31,874 bases of DNA from a virus: the IMG/VR virus record IMGVR_UViG_3300042448_001287, positions 1 to 31,874 of that record; one strand, 5' to 3'. Each line of letters starts with the position of its first letter. Positions within the stretch are counted from its first letter, which is position 1. The translations under genes and the position numbers were made by a program. Below the pieces are notes generated by a model. It saw only the letters and a list, made by a program, of their open reading frames with translations. It was not told the origin of the DNA and did not search any database. Positions 1 through 10,852 of this stretch are shown piece by piece.

Positions 1-219
1 TAGTTGCTCAGCAACTAATTTATTAAAGTATAGGTATCTCAATGCATAATGTATTCTATGGAACTCGGCAGGGTCAACAATTAGAACACGGAGAGACTGC
101 AATATTTCGTCATAGTTTTCTCTTGTTACGGTTTCATAAGGTAAACCAGAAACAACGCAAAGTTTATACATCTCTTCGTTTATGAAGGAAAGATGTTCTT
201 CTTTTGAATAACTAATCAT
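1..219 (-). CDS. Hypothetical protein, 3' end cut by window edge
   Basis: An open frame begins with ATG at 219-217 and runs without a stop through 73 codons to the left edge, so the C-terminus lies outside the window. The visible part starts MISYSKEEHLSFINEEMYKL and is mixed charged and hydrophobic, with no signal peptide and no recognised motif. Its start overlaps the stop of the upstream minus-strand gene by 8 nt, the same tight coupling seen between the next genes of this block, which supports it being real. It lies just downstream of the tail-fibre genes, but no function can be assigned. Confidence 0.55.
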   Translation of the reverse strand, partial: MISYSKEEHLSFINEEMYKLCVVSGLPYETVTRENYDEILQSLRVLIVDPAEFHRIHYALRYLYFNKLVAEQL

Positions 220-412
220 TTGTTTCTTCTAGGTTGGCATTTAATATTTCTTGAGAAATATTAGGAAGGACATGAATTAAGCATATGTCAACTGGGTCAT
301 TAGGACCTTTAATTGAAGAATTAGATGGGTCCCATTTGCTGGCAATTTTTTTCATTGACTCAATGTCAGAGAGGTCTTGTTCGGTTATTCCCGAATCATT
401 AAATTGATTCAT
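212..412 (-). CDS. Small hypothetical protein (66 aa)
   Basis: A 66-residue acidic, soluble protein of unknown function. It has no cysteines suggesting a zinc site other than a single Cys, no membrane segment and no signal peptide. The start ATG at 412-410 overlaps the upstream gene's stop in an ATGA arrangement, and its own stop overlaps the next gene by 8 nt, so it is translated as part of a coupled minus-strand cassette. The coupling is the main evidence for coding. I do not recognise the family. Confidence 0.6.
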   Translation of the reverse strand: MNQFNDSGITEQDLSDIESMKKIASKWDPSNSSIKGPNDPVDICLIHVLPNISQEILNANLEETND

Positions 413-639
413 TGCAATTCGGTCAATTTCAATTCAATCAACTTAAGAGATTGGACTAGTCTTCTTAGTCTATGGTCTTCTCCAGATGTAACAATTTCTT
501 CTGGTTCCCACGAATTCATATCAAAAGTGTCTGGGTCATGGCCAAGAATGACAAGAACTGTATACATTTCCGAATGAAGAGCATTCTTCGTATCATTAAG
601 CGCTTTAATTTTTTTCTGTGTAGTGAGATTGAATTCCAT
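409..639 (-). CDS. Small helical protein (76 aa), unknown
   Basis: A 76-residue protein with helix-forming charged stretches at both ends (about residues 6-30 and 55-76, the latter rich in Leu, Lys and Glu) and an acidic middle with a Trp-Glu-Pro segment. This looks like a helical hairpin, but no family is recognised. A good ribosome site (AAGGA, about 5 nt before ATG at 639) makes it the likely first cistron of the three-gene cassette at the left edge. The stop overlaps the next start as ATGA. It follows the adhesin at 653-1942 by 13 nt and may be a tail-fibre accessory or chaperone by position only. Confidence 0.65.
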   Translation of the reverse strand: MEFNLTTQKKIKALNDTKNALHSEMYTVLVILGHDPDTFDMNSWEPEEIVTSGEDHRLRRLVQSLKLIELKLTELQ

Positions 640-652
640 GATTTCCTTAAAT

Positions 653-1942
653 TTAACTATTTAGAATTGTGTATACACTTCCTGAAGAGCCAGAAAATGT
701 ATCTGAGTCAGACGTTGTCCCAGACCTGACATCATAGTTAAGGCTTGACGGTGCTGCTTCTGTAATCATAATAACAGCCCCACCGCCGCCTGCGCCGCCT
801 CTTTTTCCTGTTCCACCAGTTACAGCAGGCGCAGCAGCACCCCCCGCTCCTCCCGCTCCTCCTGCATAGTGGGAGTCGGCGCCTCTCGTGCAACATGCGT
901 CATGTGTATGGTAAGAGCAGCAGGCATGGTGATGACCAGAAGTGCAACAAACGTGGTAGTCACCGTTTTTAGCGTCGTGGGCAACATAGTGATGATGTGT
1001 ATGAACGCCATGATGGCCATGATGGGTTGACGCAGTGTAGTGGTGATGGTTTTGATGGGTAAGGCTTGGAGCCTGGTGCCCGTCATTTAAGTCAGTTCCA
1101 GCCGTCCCTCTTTGAGTACCAGAGTTATAAGCAACTGGACCTTGACCTGCAGTTCCAGGAGAGCCAGTGCTCCCAGCAGAACCAGACGCTCCACTCATTC
1201 CAAGCGACATAATCGTACCAGAGCCAGAAATATATTTTGCTACCAAAACAATTACTGGACCACCGTTGCCGCCTGCTCCGCCTGCTCCGCCTGCTCCGTT
1301 GGTAGCGCCTGTTGCAGTTCCTGCTCCTCCGGTATTTCCCTTTCCTCCAGGAGCATTTACTGTAGACGTGTATCCACCATTTGAACCAGCACTTCCAGCC
1401 TTTCCACTCCATGAGTCGCTATTGGTTCTAGCGAGCGCAGTAGTTCCAGAACTACCAGTAGTCCCCTTTGAACCACCAGAAATGCTTACTGGTGTTGTTG
1501 CTAGTGAGCCATCTATTAACAGACCAGTCATTGATTCGACACGATTTACTAAATAAGATGGTAGGACTGGGACTGACGGAGAGGTACCTCCGCCTCCTTG
1601 ACCTCCAACTCTGTATGAAATACTACTTGTTATATGCCCAGGTGCTGTTTTTGTTGATGTTGCACTTCCAGGACTTGTAATTGTTCCATTTGAAACATTG
1701 TTTGTGTTTCCAGTTACTGTGCCAATTCCAACAACACCATTGATAGTTGCTGTATTTTGTACAAAAACTCTAAACCCGTCGGTCAGTAAAACATTACCAA
1801 GAGGGACAGTCAAGTTTTTGTAGTACATATCTTTTGTAAGCGTCACAGTTCCGCTTATTGTTACATCGCCATCGGAGCCAGTCCCATAGACGGAATCATT
1901 TCCGATGCGCGCGACGCTTGTTTCAATTCTTGAAATTGGCAT
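653..1942 (-). CDS. Glycine-rich phage adhesin with His/Cys-rich insert
   Basis: A 429-residue receptor-binding-type protein. The N-terminal ~70 residues hold a motif shared with the upstream neighbour (YGTG-DGD, then DMY..NLTV and RVFV). The rest is glycine-rich with GGAGGAGG-like runs, as in phage adhesins that fold as bundled polyglycine-II helices. Residues 289-358 form an insert with 21 histidines and six cysteines in three CC pairs (VCCTSG, ACCSY, ACCTRG), including HxH and HHH motifs. Such clusters suit metal binding; HxH motifs hold iron in the T4 long-tail-fibre tip. After the insert the glycine-rich strands resume (AGGGGAVIMITEA). Start ATG at 1942 has GGGTG upstream and lies 1 nt after the preceding stop. 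It is the distal gene of the fibre block, which fits a tip adhesin. The fold and metal binding are inferred. Confidence 0.75.
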   Translation of the reverse strand: MPISRIETSVARIGNDSVYGTGSDGDVTISGTVTLTKDMYYKNLTVPLGNVLLTDGFRVFVQNTATINGVVGIGTVTGNTNNVSNGTITSPGSATSTKTAPGHITSSISYRVGGQGGGGTSPSVPVLPSYLVNRVESMTGLLIDGSLATTPVSISGGSKGTTGSSGTTALARTNSDSWSGKAGSAGSNGGYTSTVNAPGGKGNTGGAGTATGATNGAGGAGGAGGNGGPVIVLVAKYISGSGTIMSLGMSGASGSAGSTGSPGTAGQGPVAYNSGTQRGTAGTDLNDGHQAPSLTHQNHHHYTASTHHGHHGVHTHHHYVAHDAKNGDYHVCCTSGHHHACCSYHTHDACCTRGADSHYAGGAGGAGGAAAPAVTGGTGKRGGAGGGGAVIMITEAAPSSLNYDVRSGTTSDSDTFSGSSGSVYTILNS

Positions 1943-1943
1943 A

Positions 1944-2704
1944 TTACACCCGCTGCATATAGTAATAGGTTCCTGGGTTTTGTCCAGTTACAACCGTAGA
2001 AATACCAGCAGGTAGCGCAGGAGCAGAAGAAACAACAAGAATAACTCCGCCACCAGCAGGGGCTGTTCCAGGAGCACGAATATATGCAGTCCCAGATGCT
2101 GGTCCGCTGATATAGCGAGCAGCGATAATTACTACTCCGCCACCAGCCTGCCCTGAACCGCCTGCTCCTCCACGCAGAAAGGTCGGACCGCCCGATGCAG
2201 TTATTGAGTACCCAGTGATTGCTTGATGTGGCACTTGGAAGTAAGCAGAGCCACCCGTTGCGGCAGTTGGCGCAGTTGCGGTAAATCCAGTTGCAGAACC
2301 ACCAAGGGAGTGAGTAACTGCTGTTGCTGCTGCGCCACCTTGAGCAATTGAGCCAGCAGTTGAAAACCCAGTTGTAAAGCCAATTGCAGAGTCCGTTCCC
2401 ATGAACCTTAACGTGCCTTTGACGAATACTCTGTATCCGTTGGGCTGAAGCCGACAACTTGTATTGATTGTTAAATCATTGAAATACATGTCGCGTGTCA
2501 TTGTGTACACACTTGCAGATGGTGCCATGCTTAAAACAGTTGTTGAGCCGTCTAGTACAGCGTCACCGTCGGCTCCAGTTCCATAAAGAAAGTCAGGAGT
2601 TTCGTTGTAGTAAGCAACCCAGACAGCCCCATCCCACTGCCAGCTCTTAGAGCCAACAGTAAATATTTGGTTTACATATGGAGAAGAAGGGAAAGTAATC
2701 GCTG

Positions 2705-2708
<4 letters not shown>
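1944..2708 (-). CDS. Glycine-rich tail-fibre/adhesin paralog
   Basis: A 254-residue protein opening with a tail-fibre signature (FPSSPYVNQIFTVGSKSWQW then DGAVW), followed by the same YGTG.DGD / DMY..LT / RVFV module as the gene at 653-1942. It continues with glycine-rich strands such as GGGVVIIAARYISG, matching GGPVIVLVAKYISG in the paralog. It lacks the His/Cys-rich insert, so the two look like a duplication in which one copy gained an extra tip domain. The start ATG overlaps the stop of the 52-aa gene upstream (TGA at 2705-2707 within the start region), so translation is coupled. The role in host recognition is inferred from composition and position. Confidence 0.72.
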
Positions 2709-6696
<3,988 letters not shown>

Positions 6697-6706
6697 CTAT
6701 ACTATG

Positions 6707-6724
6707 ACAACCCCGCAAGGTTGT
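6707..6724 (-). other. Hairpin between fibre genes
   Basis: A perfect 6-bp stem (ACAACC / GGTTGT) with a 6-nt loop lies in the 49-nt gap between two fibre genes. No T-run follows on the minus strand, so it is not a classical terminator. It may be an mRNA processing or stabilising structure. Confidence 0.35.
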
Positions 6725-6730
6725 GACTGA

Positions 6731-8320
6731 TTAACCGATTACGATTACTCTATACTGATTTTCCGACGGAGCGGTTGCAAAATCGATAGTAACTGTATCT
6801 GTTGTAGTTGCTGCAATGTCTGCGATTACTACTGCGTAAGGAGAAGCAACTTCGCGCACTTGCACAGTGACATCACGTGTTCCGAGACTATGAGTAACAG
6901 TGTAGCTAGTTGCTACGGCATCGCCAACGCTTGTAGCGTAGCGAGTCATAAAGCCAAGGTTTGTCTTAGCTCCAGCAGCAGTTGATGCACCGGTACCGCC
7001 ATCAGCTACTGCAATGTCTGTGCCGTTCCAAGTACCAGTCGTAATTGTTCCGACTGACGTAAGGCTTGAGCCAGTTACTCCTGAGCCAAGAGTAGTGCTA
7101 TTTAGAACAGATGTACCATTGATGTAGTACTCTTTGCCAGACGCAATGTTGAGATTTTCTGAAGACGTCCAAGAAAGCGTTGCCTTAACCCAGTTAAATG
7201 TCTTGTCTGTCGCACCTTTAAGAGTGATACCGCCACCGTCAGCTGTATCGTTGTCTGGGCTTGCAACTGAGCCAAGTTCAAGGTTCTTATCGTCAACTGT
7301 AATAGTTGTGCTTGAGATGGTTGTGGTTGTGCCATTAACTGTCAAGTTACCAGCAATAGTTACTGTCTTGCCAGCCGCGCTCAAGTTGATATCTGCTGCG
7401 CCACCAAAGTTAATTGTTGTAGCATCAGTGTTTAACAAGGCAAACGTTGTGCTCGCAGTTGTCAACGATGTTGTAATTGCTGGGCTAGTGCCGAATACCA
7501 AAGCACCGGAACCTGTTTCGTCAGAAATGACGCCAGCAAGTTCGGATGAAGAAGTCGCAGCAAATACAGACAGTTTGTCAGCTGTAAGAGCTACAGTGCC
7601 GCTTGCATTTGGAATTGTAATTGTGTTATCTGCGGTCGGGTCGGTAATGCTTAAAGTTGTTTCAAACTCATTTGCAGTTGCACCTTCAAATACGATTGCC
7701 CCACCGTTAATTGTAAGACCAGCGAATGTTGGGCTGTACGTTGAATCAAGTGCAAGATCAATTGCGCCATCGGCGTCAGCGTCTTGGTACGTTGCTGTGA
7801 TGCCAGTGTGCGAGCCATTGGTTGCAATTTGTGCTCCAACAATGTCTTGAACTGCTTCTGTACTGACTGTTGCACTTGAAATTGCACCGTCAACATAGCT
7901 CTTGCTTGTTGCGTGGTTGTTATCTGTCGGTGTCGTAGCAACTTTAATTTGAGCGCTTGAGTCGCGCTTAGCTAATGTAGAGCCAGTAGCTTCTGCAGTT
8001 GCGCCATTAAGCAAGTTCCAAAATGTTGCGGAAAGAAGACCAGCAGAGTCAGTATCAGCAACGTTTAGTGTAATAGAAACTGTGCCATCAGTGTTGTTGC
8101 TAATTGAAATTGCGTCTGTGTTGGCACCTGCTGATGCTACACTGTTAATGAGCGTTTTCCAGGCAGTTCCGTTATGGTACTTGACTACGTCAAGATCAGA
8201 ACGGTAGATCATGCGACCTTCAAAGTTGCCAGACGATGGGTCAAAACTTAAAACCTCAAAGCGTCCGTTAAGGATTTGGTTTTGATTAAGATCTAAATTT
8301 GTTACAAATTTTGTTGCCAC
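6731..8320 (-). CDS. Phage tail fibre protein (529 aa)
   Basis: A Ser/Thr/Ala-rich beta-structured fibre protein. The N-terminus (MATKFVTNLDLNQNQILNGR) and the following YRSDLDVVKYHNGTAWKTL segment resemble virion-attachment ends of fibres in T4-like and actinobacterial phages. The middle is a long run of short beta repeats. Residues 438-457 hold VADGGTGASTAAGAKTNLGF, a widespread tail-fibre motif before the C-terminal module. Residues 458-529 form a small beta domain similar to the end of the next protein upstream (8340-9083). Start is GTG at 8320, with AGGAG 6 nt upstream deciding it. It sits between two other fibre genes on the same strand with gaps of 19 and 49 nt. Confidence 0.8.
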   Translation of the reverse strand: MATKFVTNLDLNQNQILNGRFEVLSFDPSSGNFEGRMIYRSDLDVVKYHNGTAWKTLINSVASAGANTDAISISNNTDGTVSITLNVADTDSAGLLSATFWNLLNGATAEATGSTLAKRDSSAQIKVATTPTDNNHATSKSYVDGAISSATVSTEAVQDIVGAQIATNGSHTGITATYQDADADGAIDLALDSTYSPTFAGLTINGGAIVFEGATANEFETTLSITDPTADNTITIPNASGTVALTADKLSVFAATSSSELAGVISDETGSGALVFGTSPAITTSLTTASTTFALLNTDATTINFGGAADINLSAAGKTVTIAGNLTVNGTTTTISSTTITVDDKNLELGSVASPDNDTADGGGITLKGATDKTFNWVKATLSWTSSENLNIASGKEYYINGTSVLNSTTLGSGVTGSSLTSVGTITTGTWNGTDIAVADGGTGASTAAGAKTNLGFMTRYATSVGDAVATSYTVTHSLGTRDVTVQVREVASPYAVVIADIAATTTDTVTIDFATAPSENQYRVIVIG

Positions 8321-8339
8321 TGCTGACTCCTACTTTGAG

Positions 8340-9083
8340 CTATGTTAGGTACGCGTACCCAGAGAACGGAGATGTGAACGACACGGTCACTAGGCTAGTA
8401 CTATTATAGACCACATCGCCAACAACGACTGAGCGAGCTGAGTCGACTATCATCACTGACGGGAAACCACCAAGCGCATGAGTTATTGACCAAGAAGCAG
8501 ATGGTGATGATTGAGTGTGCACATGGCGAGATGAGCCTGAAATTGAGTACGCTGGTGTTGTAGGCCAAGTTCCATTAGCCTTTGGCCCATAGTAAGTTCC
8601 GTTTTGATTGTTAATGTAGATATCGCCATCAAAACCTACAGTGTCGCTTGGTAGACCGTCATCAATTAGCACTCCAGGTCCGCGAGGGCCGACTGGGCCA
8701 CGCGCTGCGTATGAGCCAGACGCGTCGCTTAATGAAGAAGACGCGCTACCGCTAATGCCAGTTTTAAGGTCTACCGGAGTGCCGTCGCCATAAGGGAGAA
8801 CAGCAAAAAACTTTTGCGGCTTTACTCCGTACAGTCTGACATTGACTTGATACGCCCACCCTTGCGGAGACAGCATAAGGTTGTCAGTGGTTGGCAGATC
8901 AATTTCAAAAGACCCATTGATGTCTAGTGCCGCTGTCAGTGTGTCTTCAATGACCACTGCGTCATTTTCGTCAACAACCCTGGCTGTTGGGGTGAAAGTA
9001 ACTCGACCCTTTGCTGGCGCACCTGCGCCTGTCAAATAAGTGCCTGTGACTGTACGTGTGATAACGTCATTTGGCCAAGTCAC
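8340..9083 (-). CDS. Minor tail / fibre protein (247 aa)
   Basis: A 247-residue beta-rich protein. Residues 1-~105 look like an attachment domain (TGTYLTGAGAPAKGRVTFTP). A short collagen-like stretch follows (RGPVGPRGPG), then DGDIYINNQNGTYYGPKANG, a motif common in fibre proteins that carry Gly-X-Y runs. The last ~55 residues (WSITHALGG..PSVMIVD...) resemble the C-terminal module of the 529-aa fibre protein. Start is GTG at 9083 with CGGAG 5 nt upstream. It is the first gene of the fibre block, so it probably connects fibres to the virion, though its exact place is unknown. Confidence 0.7.
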   Translation of the reverse strand: MTWPNDVITRTVTGTYLTGAGAPAKGRVTFTPTARVVDENDAVVIEDTLTAALDINGSFEIDLPTTDNLMLSPQGWAYQVNVRLYGVKPQKFFAVLPYGDGTPVDLKTGISGSASSSLSDASGSYAARGPVGPRGPGVLIDDGLPSDTVGFDGDIYINNQNGTYYGPKANGTWPTTPAYSISGSSRHVHTQSSPSASWSITHALGGFPSVMIVDSARSVVVGDVVYNSTSLVTVSFTSPFSGYAYLT

Positions 9084-9143
9084 ATAAGCTCCGATCTAAG
9101 AATGATCGAATTTTATCAAGAAATGACCTATATGATAAGCAGG

Positions 9144-10145
9144 TTAGTCAAGCCAGACCGTGTATTCCGCGGTTACTCTGCCTTTAATTGGGTCAACAAA
9201 GTGCAGTCTTTGCGATGGCTTTCCGACCGCGGCGATGACTTCGCGGGCGTATTCGTTGTGAGATTCTGGTGAACCTGTAATAAATACACGACCAGCGTTT
9301 GCCATTGTCATTGTTGTTGGTGTATGGAAGTGGCCCATATACACGTCTTGGAACGGCTCAACTACGCCGGTAGCCCACGCATTTGCCTTACGAAGAATGC
9401 TTGTTTGCCCTTTGCACTCGTCTCCGTGCACTAAAAGAGCTGAATAGTTGCCAATTTTGACCATTTGATACCAGTCAGGTGACATTTGCCAAGTGACATT
9501 TTTAAGATCTTTTGTGCGATCTTGAGCAATTCGATAAGAAATAGCGTCAATATTGTCGTTTGCTGGCATTTCACCCTTGCGGCCGAGGCGGCCGTGGTTA
9601 CCGTACTCACAAACAACATGCACTTTGTCGAAGAATGCGGCAAACGTTCTTACCAATGTTTCTTCGATTCTCACTGTCTCAAATAACTGCTCAAAGAGAT
9701 GGGCTTCAACTTCCCAGGCTTGACCTGGAAAAATAGTAATTCCTTCAACCATGTCTCCGCCGAACATCAGTGTGCACTCTCTCACAGGGTGGTGGGTGCG
9801 CTGGAGGGCCGTAAGCTCCATTACTTTTTGCGCAAGTTGTTCCATGCGGTCTGAGCATTTTTTAATGTTGTACGTAGTGCTTAGTTTTCCGTTTTGCCAG
9901 TCTGTCGCATGAACCAGCGCGACCTCTGGCTTGGTCTTTCGCGGATCCTTAGGTGCGGTAGCGGCTGGCTTAAGAATCTTCCCTGGCCCACACGCTAGCG
10001 CAGATTCTTTAGCTGCGGCGTACACTGCTTCAATAAGAGCCTCGCCCTTGCGCTTTGCTTTGTACTCTGCCTGTTGCGCTTTTTTAAGTGCGGTACGAAG
10101 TTCCGATATTTCGTCTTCTTTACGGATGTCGTCTGAAAGGCTCAT
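9144..10145 (-). CDS. Calcineurin-like metallophosphoesterase
   Basis: A 333-residue protein with the ordered metal-binding motifs of the metallophosphoesterase superfamily: HATDWQ (Asp82, replacing the usual D-x-H), GGD (Asp131), GNHG (Asn183, His184), VHGDE (His240) and GHFH (His272, His274). An N-terminal coiled coil spans about residues 8-50. Relatives in phages act as nucleases or phosphodiesterases in DNA metabolism, and the SbcD/Mre11 fold is related, but the substrate cannot be read from the sequence. The gene overlaps the upstream HTH gene as ATGA. It lies between replication genes and tail genes, and a DNA-processing role is the simplest inference. Confidence 0.8.
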   Translation of the reverse strand: MSLSDDIRKEDEISELRTALKKAQQAEYKAKRKGEALIEAVYAAAKESALACGPGKILKPAATAPKDPRKTKPEVALVHATDWQNGKLSTTYNIKKCSDRMEQLAQKVMELTALQRTHHPVRECTLMFGGDMVEGITIFPGQAWEVEAHLFEQLFETVRIEETLVRTFAAFFDKVHVVCEYGNHGRLGRKGEMPANDNIDAISYRIAQDRTKDLKNVTWQMSPDWYQMVKIGNYSALLVHGDECKGQTSILRKANAWATGVVEPFQDVYMGHFHTPTTMTMANAGRVFITGSPESHNEYAREVIAAVGKPSQRLHFVDPIKGRVTAEYTVWLD

Positions 10146-10393
10146 TTGATTTTTGTTGACAATTCTCCGCGACGGTAGCGGCTAATGACATTGATAGCGA
10201 GCTTGTGTCCACGCTTAGCAAGTGCCTTTGAAATATTTGATGCTGGAATACTGTGGTCGTCAAGCGCCTTGACTAAGTCTTTTCTTTCATCATCTGGCAA
10301 TGACTCAAGGATCTCAGCAATACGGGAACGATTGCCTTTTTGTCCTTGTTCTTTCTTTATATCGTCAAAAAGCGATCCCACAATAACCTCCAT
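10142..10393 (-). CDS. Small HTH DNA-binding protein
   Basis: Up to 83 residues. The C-terminal half (IPASNISKALAKRGHKLAIN then VISRYRRGE) reads as a helix-turn-helix with a recognition helix ending in basic residues. The N-terminal half is charged and helical. Two starts are possible: ATG at 10393 preceded by AAGGA, or GTG at 10381 preceded by GGAGG with 5-nt spacing; the second has the stronger ribosome site and would give 79 residues. It is the first gene leftward from the divergent control region, so it may regulate that region or its own operon. Small HTH proteins of this kind are common in actinophages. Confidence 0.65.
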   Translation of the reverse strand: MEVIVGSLFDDIKKEQGQKGNRSRIAEILESLPDDERKDLVKALDDHSIPASNISKALAKRGHKLAINVISRYRRGELSTKIK

Positions 10394-10434
10394 GTGTAGT
10401 CCTTACTAAAAGACAATCTAACAGTACCACATAC

Positions 10435-10464
10435 TGTTCTATGTATTGTATACACTACAGAACA
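10435..10464. promoter_or_regulatory. Inverted repeat, candidate operator
   Basis: TGTTCT at 10435-10440 is mirrored by AGAACA at 10459-10464 around an imperfect palindromic centre containing GTATAC. A second inverted pair, ACAGT / ACTGT (10421-10425, 10433-10437), shares bases with it. The position between divergent HTH genes fits a repressor site. Binding is inferred. Confidence 0.45.
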
Positions 10465-10582
10465 TACCGTAGTAACCTATGATACAATTTTTAGTCTTGC
10501 CACCTTTGATGTTAAAAAAAAATGCTTAAGAAAACTTCTATTAGTTCGGTAAGAGAGACTTTGGGTTGTTATAGTTACCTAG

Positions 10583-10609
10583 TCACAAATATCACAAATG
10601 TCACAAAAA
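10583..10609 (+). repeat. Three tandem 9-bp repeats (TCACAAATA/G/AA)
   Basis: Three adjacent copies, TCACAAATA, TCACAAATG and TCACAAAAA, lie 27-53 nt before the preferred start of the first replication gene. They could be iteron-like binding sites for a replication or regulatory protein. An in-frame ATG falls in the second copy (10598) but has no ribosome site. Confidence 0.6.
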
Positions 10610-10636
10610 CAACTTCTCCCGAGACGGACATTTAAC

Positions 10637-10852
10637 ATGGAAAACTCAGACATCAGCAAACGACTCAGCATTCGCCGAGTTGCATTGATGCACGGAATAC
10701 CTGCACGAGTAGTAGCACGAGCTGTAGCCAGCGGTGCCCTGCCAGCACTAAAAACTAAGACAGAGACTGGAAGAGACAGAGTTTACATTTCATACGATGA
10801 CGCACTGTTTTGGGTTACCTCGCTACAATGCGAAACGAGTGTAGCTAAGTGA
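10637..10852 (+). CDS. Excisionase-like HTH protein (71 aa)
   Basis: A 71-residue protein with a MerR/excisionase-type winged HTH (about residues 10-60): RRVALMHGIPARVVARAVAS then a basic wing and VYISYDDALFWV. An in-frame ATG at 10598 would add 13 residues but lies inside tandem repeats without a ribosome site, so I prefer ATG at 10637. The stop overlaps the primase-helicase start (GTGA), so the two are co-translated. It could be a replication accessory or regulator; a true excisionase role is possible given the serine recombinase downstream, but nothing shows it directly. Confidence 0.65.
   Translation: MENSDISKRLSIRRVALMHGIPARVVARAVASGALPALKTKTETGRDRVYISYDDALFWVTSLQCETSVAK

Larger units (their letters stand above)
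10394..10636. promoter_or_regulatory. Divergent control region
   Basis: A 243-bp AT-rich gap separates the leftward phosphoesterase/HTH pair from the rightward replication genes, so promoters must face both ways. It holds nested inverted repeats around 10421-10464, an A9 run at about 10515-10523, and tandem repeats ending at the replication operon start. A weak -10-like TACAAT lies near 10481-10486 for the rightward direction, with no convincing -35. Confidence 0.6.

Noticed and set aside
7134-7850. 238-codon plus-strand frame antisense to the 529-aa fibre
   Set aside because: Long only because Ser/Thr/Ala codons lack stops in antisense; no ribosome site, and the fibre on the other strand is clear.
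9092-9108. CGATC/GATCG hairpin before a tail gene
   Set aside because: Five base pairs with no T-run; could be chance.
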